The position numbers and the translations under genes are program-made. A DNA stretch of 8,327 nt from Betaproteobacteria bacterium UBA7395 (lineage in GTDB: Bacteria; Pseudomonadota; Gammaproteobacteria; Burkholderiales; Rhodocyclaceae): contig DKNF01000243.1 of assembly GCA_002470165.1 (NCBI GenBank), positions 1-8,327 of the forward strand, in the 5' to 3' direction. Positions 1 through 7,389 of this stretch are shown piece by piece; the stretch's first letter is position 1, and each line of letters opens with the position of its first letter. The notes under the pieces were generated by a model that saw nothing but the letters and a program-made list of their open reading frames with translations, was not told the origin of the DNA and made no database searches.

Positions 1-651
1 GCGCCGGCCGCCGGCGACGAAGTCTGCCAGGGTCTGAGCAGCCTGCCCGGACTCGACTGCAAGCTCGGCCTGCGCTCGACGCTCGGCCAGAGCGAACGCC
101 TGTGGCGCCTGCTCGACCAGTTCTGCGGCACGCACCGCGACGACGGCCACCGCATCGAACAACTGCTCGCCGACGGCGACACGCCGACCGCCCGGCGACG
201 CGCCCACTCGCTCAAGGGCTCGGCGGCCACCCTCGGTCTGCTGCAGATTTCCGCCAGAGCCGGCGAGATCGAACAGGGCATCGGCAGCGACATGACGCCG
301 GAAGCCTCGGCCGCCCTGCCGACGGCGGCGCTGACCGCCTTGCTGACCGAGTTCTGCGATGCCTTCGCCGCCCTGCGCGAAGCCCATGAACGAGCCGTTG
401 CCGACATTCCCGCGCCGACCGTCGATTACGCCCGCCTGGCCGGCGAACTGGCAGAACTACGCGAATTGCTGGCCAGTGACGACATCAATGCCCAGGATCA
501 CTTCCACCGGCTGCAGCCCCGCCTGGTGCTCGCCGCCGGCCGCTCGGCCACCCGCCTGGGCAACGAAATCGAGAATTTCGCCTACGCCGAGGCACTGACC
601 ACGCTCGACGCCATCGTCGCCGCCGACCCCGGCCTGCGCGGCCAGGGCTGA
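1..651 (+). CDS. C-terminal part of a hybrid sensor histidine kinase with Hpt domain (5' truncated by window)
   Basis: The reading frame is open from base 1 to a TGA at 649-651, giving the last 216 residues of a longer protein. Residues about 15-105 look like a histidine phosphotransfer (Hpt) helical bundle with the motif AHSLKGSAATLG. The phospho-accepting His is residue 69 of this fragment (205-207). A second helical stretch follows (residues about 140-208), of the kind often seen at the very C-terminus of hybrid kinases. Such proteins relay phosphate from a kinase core through receiver domains to the Hpt His and on to a response regulator. The kinase, sensor and receiver parts lie outside the window, so the signal is unknown. 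The gene ends 14 bp from the stop of convergent draT, and no nif-specific role can be read from the sequence. It could also be a response regulator with a C-terminal Hpt domain. Confidence 0.82.
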   Translation, partial: APAAGDEVCQGLSSLPGLDCKLGLRSTLGQSERLWRLLDQFCGTHRDDGHRIEQLLADGDTPTARRRAHSLKGSAATLGLLQISARAGEIEQGIGSDMTPEASAALPTAALTALLTEFCDAFAALREAHERAVADIPAPTVDYARLAGELAELRELLASDDINAQDHFHRLQPRLVLAAGRSATRLGNEIENFAYAEALTTLDAIVAADPGLRGQG

Positions 652-665
652 GCCCGCCCCACGCT

Positions 666-1556
666 TCAGATTGTCGACAAGGTGACATCGACGACACCGC
701 CGATGGCCAGGAATTCGTCCTCGCCCTGCAGCACGCCGGGTAGCAGCCCGCAGTGGAAGAATATCTTGGTCAGCGGCATGTCCACCGTCAGGATGTAATC
801 GCCGAACTCGCAGGCCCGGTCGCGGCTGCAGGTGAAGGAATTGAGGTTGTTGAGCAGGATGGTATGGCGTCCGCCGTCCCGACTGTCCAGGATTTCATGA
901 TCGGCCACCCGGTTGACGCCGCGATACAGCGTCACATGCCTGGCCCCAGGATGGCGACGGGCGAGTTCATGCTGGCAATAGGTATAGACCAGGTCGAACT
1001 GCGACTCCAGCGCGCTGGTCCCGTACAGCCCCTGTGAGCGCATTTCCATGTAATGCAGCCAGGCATCGTCGTTGGTGTCGCGCAGCGGCTGTCCATGCCA
1101 GCGCGGCAACAGGCCGAAGCGGGATTCGACCCAGCCCTTGAGCACCGCGCCCTCGCGGCTGTCGGCATCGAAGCTCCAGCCGCGGATCATGCGCGCGTAA
1201 TTGGCGCGGGCGCGTGACTTGTGGTTGCCGGTGAAACCCATTTCCTCCGGCCATTCGAGCTGGAAATGCACGGTCAGGTAATCGCGGAAGACTTCTCCGC
1301 GCACCGCCGGATCGTCACCGGCTTCGCCCAGGCGGCGGAACAGGTCGCGGTGCAGTTCGGCAACGCCGTCGAGCAGCAGCGGCGAGGGATGGTGCTGATA
1401 GGTCAGGCTGCCGAGCACGACCGCCGGCAGGTTGCAGCGGTTGATCGGCAGGCGCGCCTCGCGCGGCAGTGTCGCTTTGTCGTCACCCCTACACAAGCCA
1501 GGGTCTTTGTCGCAAAGCCCCGCCCTGCCCCCATCCGCAGGTTTGTTTGTTTTCAT
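666..1556 (-). CDS. draT: NAD(+)-dinitrogen-reductase ADP-D-ribosyltransferase DraT
   Basis: This cytoplasmic enzyme transfers ADP-ribose from NAD+ to one arginine of NifH, switching nitrogenase off when ammonium appears or energy falls. The 296-aa product carries the DraT signature LPINRCNLPAVVLGSLTYQ (residues 36-54). It also has what looks like the R-S-E triad of arginine-type ADP-ribosyltransferases: Arg212 in TLYRGVN, Ser240 in NNLNSFT, and the E-x-E pair Glu279/Glu281 in LQGEDEF. Length is close to known DraT proteins (about 275-300 aa). The first 30 or so residues look unlike a conserved domain, and the ATG at 1556 has no clear Shine-Dalgarno sequence, so the start is less certain than the identity. 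The gene is divergent from nifH, its target, and its 5' codons contain the NifA site of the nifH promoter. The partner hydrolase draG, often adjacent, is not in the window. Confidence 0.95.
   Translation of the reverse strand: MKTNKPADGGRAGLCDKDPGLCRGDDKATLPREARLPINRCNLPAVVLGSLTYQHHPSPLLLDGVAELHRDLFRRLGEAGDDPAVRGEVFRDYLTVHFQLEWPEEMGFTGNHKSRARANYARMIRGWSFDADSREGAVLKGWVESRFGLLPRWHGQPLRDTNDDAWLHYMEMRSQGLYGTSALESQFDLVYTYCQHELARRHPGARHVTLYRGVNRVADHEILDSRDGGRHTILLNNLNSFTCSRDRACEFGDYILTVDMPLTKIFFHCGLLPGVLQGEDEFLAIGGVVDVTLSTI
1478..1493 (+). promoter_or_regulatory. NifA upstream activator sequence for nifH
   Basis: TGT at 1478-1480, ten bases, then ACA at 1491-1493: an exact TGT-N10-ACA NifA binding site. 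It lies about 115 bp upstream of the -24 element of the nifH promoter, the usual distance for NifA acting by DNA looping on sigma-54 RNA polymerase. The site is inside the draT reading frame (codons 22-27). No second exact copy was found between here and the promoter. Confidence 0.8.
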
Positions 1557-1561
1557 TTAAT

Positions 1562-1573
1562 AAACAACAACTT
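1562..1573 (+). repeat. 12-bp element AAACAACAACTT, copy 1 (upstream of nifH promoter)
   Basis: An identical 12-mer occurs at 7356-7367 upstream of the second sigma-54 promoter. Here it ends 20 bp before the GG of the -24 element, between the NifA site and the promoter, where IHF often binds in nif promoters. The stretch CAACAACTTGGAA matches the IHF consensus (YAA-N4-TTG core) only partly. The function is inferred from position and duplication alone. Confidence 0.5.
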
Positions 1574-1580
1574 GGAATCT

Positions 1581-2555
<975 letters not shown>

Positions 2556-2566
2556 TAGTCGCCATC

Positions 2567-2591
2567 GGGACCGCCACTCCGGTGGCGTCCC
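2567..2591 (+). other. Hairpin between nifH and nifD
   Basis: GGGAC-C-GCCAC (2567-2577) pairs with GTGGCGTCCC (2582-2591): ten base pairs with one bulged C and a TCCG loop. It begins 11 bp after the nifH stop. No run of T follows, so a full terminator is unlikely. A stabilising or partly terminating structure that leaves nifH mRNA in excess over nifDK is the better guess, since NifH is needed in molar excess and such hairpins are known after nifH elsewhere. A second possible stem, CCACAG (2590-2595) with CTGTGG (2611-2616), shares two bases with it. Confidence 0.65.
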
Positions 2592-2659
2592 ACAGAGTTT
2601 TCAAAACCAACTGTGGCGTCGTGCACAGATAGATGCCGGCGCAACGAAAGGAGTTTCAC

Positions 2660-4132
2660 ATGGCAGCGCTTACCCGCGAAGAATCGGCCGCCCTCATTGC
2701 CGAGGTGCTGGAGATTTACCCCGAGAAGGCCAAGAAGGACCGGGCCAAGCACTTGATGATCAACGACACGTCGTTGGAAACGTCGAAGAAGTGCATCACC
2801 TCCAACCGCAAGTCCCTGCCGGGCGTCATGACCATGCGCGGTTGTGCCTACGCCGGTTCCAAGGGCGTGGTCTGGGGTCCGATCAAGGACATCATCTCGA
2901 TCTCGCACGGCCCCGTCGGCTGCGGCCAGTACGCCCGCGCCGGTCGCCGCAACTACTACGTCGGCACCACCGGCGTCGATGCCTTCTGCGAACTGAACAT
3001 CACCTCGGACTTCCAGGAACGCGACATCGTCTTCGGCGGTGACAAGAAGCTGGCCAAGCTGATCGAGGAAATCGAAATCCTGTTCCCGTTGAACAAGGGG
3101 ATTTCGGTTCAGTCGGAATGCCCGATCGGCCTGATCGGCGACGACATCGAAGCCGTTTCCAAGAAAGCTGCTGCCCAGATCGGCAAGCCGGTCATCCCGG
3201 TCCGCTGCGAAGGCTTCCGCGGTGTTTCGCAGTCGCTCGGCCACCACATCGCCAACGACTCCGTCCGCGACTGGATCCTCTCCAACCGCGACGGTCAGGC
3301 TTTCGAAACCACCCCGTACGATGTGGCCATCCTCGGCGACTACAACATCGGCGGCGACGCCTGGGCTTCGCGCATCCTGCTCGAAGAAATGGGCCTGCGC
3401 GTGGTTGCCCAGTGGTCCGGCGACGGCACCCTGGCGGAAATGGAAAACACCCCCAAGGTTAAGCTGAACCTGCTCCACTGCTACCGCTCGATGAACTACA
3501 TCAGCCGGCACATGGAAGAGAAGTACGGGATTCCCTGGATGGAATACAACTTCTTCGGTCCGACCAAGATCAAGGAATCGCTGCGCAAGATCGCTTCCTT
3601 CTTCGACGACAAGATCAAGGAAGGCGCCGAGCGCGTCATCGAGAAGTACACGCCGATGATGGATGCCGTGATCGCCAAGTACAAGCCGCGCCTCGAAGGC
3701 AAGAAGGTCATGCTCTACGTCGGCGGCCTGCGTCCGCGTCACGTGGTCGGCGCCTACGAGGATCTGGGCATGGAAGTGGTCGGCACCGGCTACGAATTCG
3801 CCCACAACGATGACTACGATCGCACGATCAAGGAAATGGGCGATGCCACCCTGATCTACGACGACGTCACCGGCTACGAGTTCGAAGAGTTCGTGAAGGC
3901 CTGCAAGCCCGACCTGATCGGCTCCGGGATCAAGGAAAAGTACGTCTTCCACAAGATGGGCATTCCGTTCCGCCAGCTCCACTCCTGGGATTACTCGGGT
4001 CCGTACCACGGCTGCGATGGCTTCGCCATCTTCGCCAAGGACATGGACCTGACGCTGAACAATCCCTGCTGGAACATGATGAAGGCCCCGTGGGACAAGG
4101 CCCCCGTCGAAGCTGAACAGAAGGCTGCCTGA
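2660..4132 (+). CDS. nifD: Nitrogenase molybdenum-iron protein alpha chain NifD
   Basis: NifD is the alpha subunit of the alpha2beta2 dinitrogenase that binds the FeMo-cofactor and reduces N2. The product is 490 aa. P-cluster ligands are Cys62 (MRGCAYAG), Cys88 (GPVGCGQ) and Cys154 (SECPIG). FeMo-co is held by Cys274 (LLHCYRS) and His441 ([13 protein letters not shown]). Gln191 and His195 in [10 protein letters not shown], and Arg96, match active-site residues of the Azotobacter enzyme in nearly the same numbering. The frame is open from an upstream ATG at 2633, but the ATG at 2660 is chosen because AAAGGAG (2647-2653) lies 6 nt before it and the product then aligns with known NifD starts. 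There are no large insertions, so this is the short proteobacterial form. The gap to nifK holds a hairpin. Confidence 0.98.
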   Translation: MAALTREESAALIAEVLEIYPEKAKKDRAKHLMINDTSLETSKKCITSNRKSLPGVMTMRGCAYAGSKGVVWGPIKDIISISHGPVGCGQYARAGRRNYYVGTTGVDAFCELNITSDFQERDIVFGGDKKLAKLIEEIEILFPLNKGISVQSECPIGLIGDDIEAVSKKAAAQIGKPVIPVRCEGFRGVSQSLGHHIANDSVRDWILSNRDGQAFETTPYDVAILGDYNIGGDAWASRILLEEMGLRVVAQWSGDGTLAEMENTPKVKLNLLHCYRSMNYISRHMEEKYGIPWMEYNFFGPTKIKESLRKIASFFDDKIKEGAERVIEKYTPMMDAVIAKYKPRLEGKKVMLYVGGLRPRHVVGAYEDLGMEVVGTGYEFAHNDDYDRTIKEMGDATLIYDDVTGYEFEEFVKACKPDLIGSGIKEKYVFHKMGIPFRQLHSWDYSGPYHGCDGFAIFAKDMDLTLNNPCWNMMKAPWDKAPVEAEQKAA

Positions 4133-4154
4133 TCAGGCGGCAATCCTAAACTTA

Positions 4155-4185
4155 CGCCCGCATCCACGGATTGGTGGTGCGGGCG
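4155..4185 (+). other. Hairpin between nifD and nifK, abutting the nifK ribosome binding site
   Basis: CGCCCGCA (4155-4162) pairs with TGCGGGCG (4178-4185). Past one bulged T, CCAC (4164-4167) pairs with GTGG (4174-4177), leaving a 6-nt loop: twelve base pairs in all. The stem ends at the base just before the nifK Shine-Dalgarno AAGGAG (4186-4191). It could stabilise a processed nifK message or tune nifK translation. No T run follows, so it is not a normal terminator. Confidence 0.65.
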
Positions 4186-4197
4186 AAGGAGATCAAG

Positions 4198-5763
4198 ATG
4201 CAAACCGTAGAGAAAATCAAGCCGTGTTTCCCGCTGTTCCGCGATGACGACTACAAGGAAACGCTGAAGGGCAAGAAGGTCTTCGAAGAAGGCCACGCGC
4301 CGGACAAGGTCCGCGAAACCTTCGAATGGACCACCACCAAGGAATACCAGGAACTCAACTTCAAGCGCGAAGCGCTGACGGTCAACCCGGCCAAGGCCTG
4401 CCAGCCGCTCGGTTCCGCCCTGTGCGGCCTGGGCTTCAAGAAGTCCCTGGTGTACATCCACGGCTCGCAAGGCTGCGTGGCTTACTTCCGTACCTACTTC
4501 AACCGCCACTTCAAGGAACCGATCGCCTTCATCGCCGACTCGATGACCGAAGATGCAGCCGTGTTCGGTGGCCAGAAGAACGTCCATGAAGGCCTGGCCA
4601 ACGCGACCAAGCTCTACGACGCGGAAATGATCGCCATGTCCACCACCTGTATCGCCGAAGTCATCGGCGACGACTTGAACGCGTTCATCAACAACGCCAA
4701 GAACGAAGGTCATCTGGACAAGGACTTCCCGGTGCCGTTCGCCCACACCCCGTCGTTCGTCGGCAGCCATGTCACCGGCTGGGACAACATGGAAGAAGGC
4801 ATCCTGCGCTACTTCACGCTGAACACCATGGAAGGCAAGGTCATCGGCTCGAACGGCAAGATCAACATCGTGCCGGGCTTCGAGACCTATCTGGGCAACT
4901 ACCGTGTGATCAAGCGCTACATGAAGGAAATGGGCGTCGATTACACCATGCTCTGCGATCCGGAAGAAGTGCTCGACACCCCGGCTGACGGCGAATTCCG
5001 CATGTACGCCGGCGGCACGACGATGGACGAGGTCAAGGATGCGCCGAACGCCATCAACACCTTCCTGATCCAGCCGATGACCTGCGAGAAGACGAAGAAG
5101 TTCGTCGAGAACACCTGGAATCACGAAATCCCGAAGACCAACATCCCGATGGGTGTGGAATGGACCGACGATTTCCTGATGAAGGTCTCGGAAGCCACCG
5201 GCAAGGAAATCCCGGCCTCGATCAAGCTCGAGCGCGGTCGCCTGATCGACATGATGACCGACTCGCACGCCTGGCTGCACGGCAAGAAGATGGCCATCTA
5301 CGGCGATCCGGACTTCCTGATGGGCATGGTCAAGATGATGCTGGAATTCGGTATCGAGCCGACCCACATCGTCTGCCACAACGGCGGCAAGAAGTGGGCG
5401 AAGGCCATGGAAAAGCTGCTCGCCAGCTCGCCCTACGGCGTCCATGGCAAGGCCTACCCGGGAGCCGACCTGTGGCACCTGCGCAGCCTGTGCTTCACCG
5501 ACAAGCCGGACTTCCTGATCGGTAACAGCTACGCCAAGTTCATCCAGCGCGACACCGTGCATAAGGGCAAGGAGTTCGAAGTTCCGGTCATCCGCATCGG
5601 CTTCCCGATCTTCGACCGCCACCACCTGCACCGGATGACGACGCTGGGCTACGAAGGCGCGATGTACGTCCTGACCACCCTGACCAACGCGGTTCTCGAA
5701 CGTCTCGACGACGAAACCCGCGAAATGGGCGTCACCGACTACAACCACGACCTGGTCCGCTAA
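4198..5763 (+). CDS. nifK: Nitrogenase molybdenum-iron protein beta chain NifK
   Basis: NifK is the beta subunit of dinitrogenase; with NifD it binds the [8Fe-7S] P-cluster that relays electrons from NifH to the FeMo-cofactor. The product is 521 aa, full length for the proteobacterial type. P-cluster ligands are Cys68 (AKACQPLG), Cys93 (GSQGCVAYFR) and Cys151 (STTCIAEVIGDD), with Ser186 (TPSFVGSH) at the position of the redox-switching serine of Azotobacter NifK (Ser188). The start is the ATG at 4198, which has AAGGAG 6 nt upstream and the usual N-terminus. An in-frame TTG at 4171 lies within the hairpin and would add an unlikely nine residues. The gene is followed by a 12-bp perfect hairpin and nifT. 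Confidence 0.98.
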   Translation: MQTVEKIKPCFPLFRDDDYKETLKGKKVFEEGHAPDKVRETFEWTTTKEYQELNFKREALTVNPAKACQPLGSALCGLGFKKSLVYIHGSQGCVAYFRTYFNRHFKEPIAFIADSMTEDAAVFGGQKNVHEGLANATKLYDAEMIAMSTTCIAEVIGDDLNAFINNAKNEGHLDKDFPVPFAHTPSFVGSHVTGWDNMEEGILRYFTLNTMEGKVIGSNGKINIVPGFETYLGNYRVIKRYMKEMGVDYTMLCDPEEVLDTPADGEFRMYAGGTTMDEVKDAPNAINTFLIQPMTCEKTKKFVENTWNHEIPKTNIPMGVEWTDDFLMKVSEATGKEIPASIKLERGRLIDMMTDSHAWLHGKKMAIYGDPDFLMGMVKMMLEFGIEPTHIVCHNGGKKWAKAMEKLLASSPYGVHGKAYPGADLWHLRSLCFTDKPDFLIGNSYAKFIQRDTVHKGKEFEVPVIRIGFPIFDRHHLHRMTTLGYEGAMYVLTTLTNAVLERLDDETREMGVTDYNHDLVR

Positions 5764-5774
5764 GTCGCAGCCAA

Positions 5775-5801
5775 GAGCCGGGCGGCCCCGCCGCCCGGCT
5801 C
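5775..5801 (+). other. Strong hairpin between nifK and nifT
   Basis: GAGCCGGGCGGC (5775-5786) and GCCGCCCGGCTC (5790-5801) form a perfect 12-bp, almost all-GC stem with a CCC loop. It lies 11 bp after the nifK stop and 6 bp before the GGAG of nifT. There is no T run. It would block 3' exonucleases and may protect nifHDK mRNA while lowering expression of the accessory genes downstream. Partial termination is also possible. Confidence 0.75.
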
Positions 5802-5817
5802 GCCACCGGAGTAAGCA

Positions 5818-6045
5818 ATGGCCAACATCATGATTCGCCAGAATGCGGCAGGCGGGCTGGTTTTCTACCTGCCCAAGCGCGACCTGGAAGCTGCCATCGA
5901 GTCCATCGAGTTCGACACCGCTGACAAGTGGGGTGGCGTGCTGATGCTGGAGAACGGTGGCAGCTACTACGTTGACCCGATCGCCAAACCTGCCCGCCTG
6001 CCCATTTCGGTCCGGGCCAAGCGGCTGGGCGCGGCGGAAGACTGA
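5818..6045 (+). CDS. nifT: Nitrogen fixation protein NifT (NifT/FixU family)
   Basis: The 75-aa protein begins MANIMIRQNAAGGLVFYLPK and contains WGGVLMLENGGSYYVDP (residues 38-54), typical of the NifT/FixU family, which is found just after nifK in many diazotrophs. The family is a small all-beta type; its biochemical role is not settled and mutants often fix nitrogen normally. The ATG at 5818 has GGAG 6 nt upstream (5808-5811). Only 16 bp separate its stop from the ferredoxin gene, so the two are likely translated from one message. Length is normal and no defects were seen. Confidence 0.93.
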   Translation: MANIMIRQNAAGGLVFYLPKRDLEAAIESIEFDTADKWGGVLMLENGGSYYVDPIAKPARLPISVRAKRLGAAED

Positions 6046-6061
6046 GTTTAGGAGAAGCATC

Positions 6062-6253
6062 ATGGCAATGTATATCGATCCCGACATGTGCACCGCCTGC
6101 GACGATTGCCGTCCGATCTGCCCGACCAAGGCGATCAAGAAGGGCAAGGTGTTCTACACCATCGACGCCGCCACCTGCACCGAGTGCGAGGGTGAAAACG
6201 ACACGCCGATGTGCGTGAACGTCTGCCCCTCGGGCTGCATCTCGCCGGCCTGA
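6062..6253 (+). CDS. fdxN: 2[4Fe-4S] ferredoxin in the nifHDK operon (FdxN-like)
   Basis: This 63-aa cytoplasmic ferredoxin probably carries electrons for nitrogenase. The first motif is C10-x2-C13-x2-C16-x3-C20-P. The second is C39-x2-C42-x8-C51-x3-C55-P, with the longer eight-residue loop seen in the Allochromatium/YfhL type of ferredoxin. An extra Cys59 follows in CPSGCI. The long C-terminal helix of many such ferredoxins is absent. The ATG at 6062 is preceded by AGGAG (6050-6054) with a 7-nt spacer; the frame is open further upstream, but that part overlaps nifT and looks non-coding. From memory, Azoarcus sp. BH72 has a ferredoxin gene co-transcribed with nifHDK that affects nitrogenase switch-off, which would fit the nearby draT. 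The family is sure; the exact symbol less so. Confidence 0.88.
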   Translation: MAMYIDPDMCTACDDCRPICPTKAIKKGKVFYTIDAATCTECEGENDTPMCVNVCPSGCISPA

Positions 6254-6265
6254 GTACGGCTAACC

Positions 6266-6287
6266 GAGCATCCGGCAACGGGTGCTC
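6266..6287 (+). other. Hairpin between fdxN and nifY
   Basis: GAGCATCCG (6266-6274) pairs with CGGGTGCTC (6279-6287): nine pairs including one G-U, closed by a GCAA loop of the stable GNRA class. It sits in the 64-bp gap between the ferredoxin stop and nifY, 19 bp before the AGGAG of nifY. It lacks a T run, like the other hairpins of this operon. Confidence 0.6.
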
Positions 6288-6317
6288 CATTAACCGCCTT
6301 CATCCCAGGAGATTCCC

Positions 6318-7043
6318 ATGAGCCAACCCGTCGCCTCCCGCGAAGCCGCACTGCGCATTGCCTTGGCCGCCCGAACCCTGGAAGGGCTCGATGTGCGCGC
6401 CCTGGTCAATGCCCTCTCCGACAAGCTCGAACTGCCGATCACCGAGAGCAAGCTCGCCGGCCTCACCGTCGAGGATCTGCGTGAAATCCTCGCCGGCGAC
6501 CACGCCGACGAAAACTGCACTGTCGGCGTCGCCCCGGAAGCGCTCAAGCAGGCCGTCCGCATCCTCTGGGGCGAAGACATCGGCGCCACCGACAAGCCGG
6601 TCCCCGCCGCCTACCAGGATGGCGACATGCCCGGCTCGATCCGCGTCGCCGTCGCCTCCAACCGCGGCGAGAACCTCGACGGCCACTTCGGATCCTGCGA
6701 AAACTTCCTGATCTACCAGCTCTCGCCCAGCGAAATCCGCCTCATCGACGTGCGCTCCGGTCTGGACGCCGATGCCGCCGAAGACCGCAACGCCGCCCGC
6801 GCCGCCGTCATCAACGACTGCCAGATCCTCTTCCTGCAATCGATTGGCGGCCCGGCCGCGGCCAAGGTCGTGCGGGCCGGCGTGCATCCGCTGAAAAAGC
6901 CCAAGGGTGGCCCGGCCCGCGAAATCCTCAGCGAACTGCAAGCGGTCCTCGACAACCCGCCGCCCTGGCTGGCCCGCATCATGGGCGTCAGCGCCGGCTC
7001 GCTCGAACGCTACGCCGAAGCCCTGGACGAAGAGGAAGCCTGA
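6318..7043 (+). CDS. nifY: NifY/NafY-family dinitrogenase- and FeMo-cofactor-binding protein
   Basis: NifY/NafY proteins bind apo-dinitrogenase and the FeMo-cofactor and help insert the cofactor into NifDK. The 241-aa product has two parts. An N-terminal helical domain (residues about 5-90) resembles the apo-protein-binding domain of NafY. A C-terminal NifX-like domain (about 107-215) begins IRVAVASNRGENLDGHFGSC and contains His123 in DGHFG, the position of the NafY residue needed for cofactor binding (His121 there). The length fits NafY (about 243 aa) and NifY (about 227 aa). The position after nifHDKT favours the name nifY, though nafY is a fair alternative. The ATG at 6318 has AGGAG at 6307-6311. 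The stop is one base from the next start, and the end of nifY carries that gene's ribosome binding site. Confidence 0.88.
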   Translation: MSQPVASREAALRIALAARTLEGLDVRALVNALSDKLELPITESKLAGLTVEDLREILAGDHADENCTVGVAPEALKQAVRILWGEDIGATDKPVPAAYQDGDMPGSIRVAVASNRGENLDGHFGSCENFLIYQLSPSEIRLIDVRSGLDADAAEDRNAARAAVINDCQILFLQSIGGPAAAKVVRAGVHPLKKPKGGPAREILSELQAVLDNPPPWLARIMGVSAGSLERYAEALDEEEA

Positions 7044-7044
7044 G

Positions 7045-7308
7045 ATGACCCCCGAACGCCTCAACGAAGTCGTCGCCGCCGTCACCCGCAAGCAAGACGT
7101 CACGGCCCTGAGGGCCGGCTTTCCCGAACTGATCTTCACCGAATGCAGCGAAGACGACATCTCGCCGCGGTTGAAGCCGGTCGCCGAAACCCCGGAAGCG
7201 CTGATCTACCTGATCACCGGCGTCAGCGGTCATTGCCTGGAAGCGACCAGCGACCTGGGCGTGGCCAACGGCGTCATCGTGGCCAGTCGGGACAGCAACG
7301 AGATGTGA
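7045..7308 (+). CDS. Conserved small nif-cluster protein of unknown function
   Basis: An 87-aa protein starts at ATG 7045, one base after the nifY stop, with GAGGAAG (7032-7038) in the nifY coding end serving as ribosome binding site; translation is probably coupled to nifY. The N-terminus (MTPERLNEVVAAVTRKQDVT) looks helical. The rest looks like short strands and contains FTECSEDDI (residues 31-39), LIYLITG (53-59) and SGHCLEATSD (61-70), with Cys34, His63 and Cys64 as possible metal or redox residues. There is no signal peptide or membrane segment. Similar small proteins occur next to nifY in other proteobacteria; I believe this is the DUF6129 family, but that is from memory. An upstream ATG in the same frame (6907) would overlap nifY and gives a non-protein-like Arg/Ser/Pro-rich extension, so it was rejected. 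Confidence 0.82.
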   Translation: MTPERLNEVVAAVTRKQDVTALRAGFPELIFTECSEDDISPRLKPVAETPEALIYLITGVSGHCLEATSDLGVANGVIVASRDSNEM

Positions 7309-7317
7309 GAAAACGGC

Positions 7318-7333
7318 TGTCGCATTTCCCACA
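7318..7333 (+). promoter_or_regulatory. NifA upstream activator sequence for the fdxB operon
   Basis: TGT (7318-7320), ten bases, ACA (7331-7333): an exact TGT-N10-ACA site 57 bp before the -24 element at 7375. It lies nine bases after the stop of the 87-aa gene. Its left half is also the left arm of a perfect 9-bp inverted repeat (7318-7344). Confidence 0.78.
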
Positions 7334-7344
7334 ACAATGCGACA
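7318..7344 (+). repeat. Perfect 9-bp inverted repeat overlapping the NifA site
   Basis: TGTCGCATT (7318-7326) and AATGCGACA (7336-7344) are exact reverse complements separated by 9 bp. In RNA they could form a hairpin at the 3' end of the nifHDKT transcript; as DNA they could be a dimer binding site. No T run follows. The sequence does not tell which role applies. Confidence 0.6.
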
Positions 7345-7355
7345 ACACCTTTACA

Positions 7356-7367
7356 AAACAACAACTT
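7356..7367 (+). repeat. 12-bp element AAACAACAACTT, copy 2 (upstream of fdxB promoter)
   Basis: Exact copy of the 12-mer at 1562-1573. Here it ends 8 bp before the GG of the -24 element, against 20 bp at nifH, a shift of 12 bp or roughly one helical turn. It lies between the NifA site and the promoter in both cases. Confidence 0.5.
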
Positions 7368-7373
7368 AGATAG

Positions 7374-7389
7374 TGGCACCAAATTTGCT
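7374..7389 (+). promoter_or_regulatory. Sigma-54 (RpoN) -24/-12 promoter of fdxB
   Basis: TGGCACC at 7374-7380, AAAT, then TTGCT (7385-7389). GG (7375-7376) and GC (7387-7388) are spaced by 10 bp, and both boxes match the consensus TGGCAC-N5-TTGC. The predicted start is near 7400, leaving an unusually long leader of about 117 nt before fdxB. A NifA site lies upstream at 7318-7333. Confidence 0.9.

Noticed and set aside
645..655. GGGCT-G-AGCCC palindrome at the end of the Hpt gene as a bidirectional terminator
   Set aside because: Arms are only 5 bp with a 1-nt gap, and there is no T run on either strand.
2633..2659. Earlier ATG for nifD at 2633
   Set aside because: It would add nine residues (MPAQRKEFH) that encode the Shine-Dalgarno of the ATG at 2660; the later start has the better ribosome binding site and fits known NifD starts.
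3991..6147. 718-aa open frame on the minus strand across nifK, nifT and part of fdxN
   Set aside because: Same codon-bias shadow as above. It spans several well-supported genes and their intergenic hairpins, and shows no domain or ribosome binding site.
6300..7160. 286-aa minus-strand frame across nifY
   Set aside because: Shadow of nifY and the following 87-aa gene, with biased Gly/Ala/Asp/Val composition and no family resemblance.
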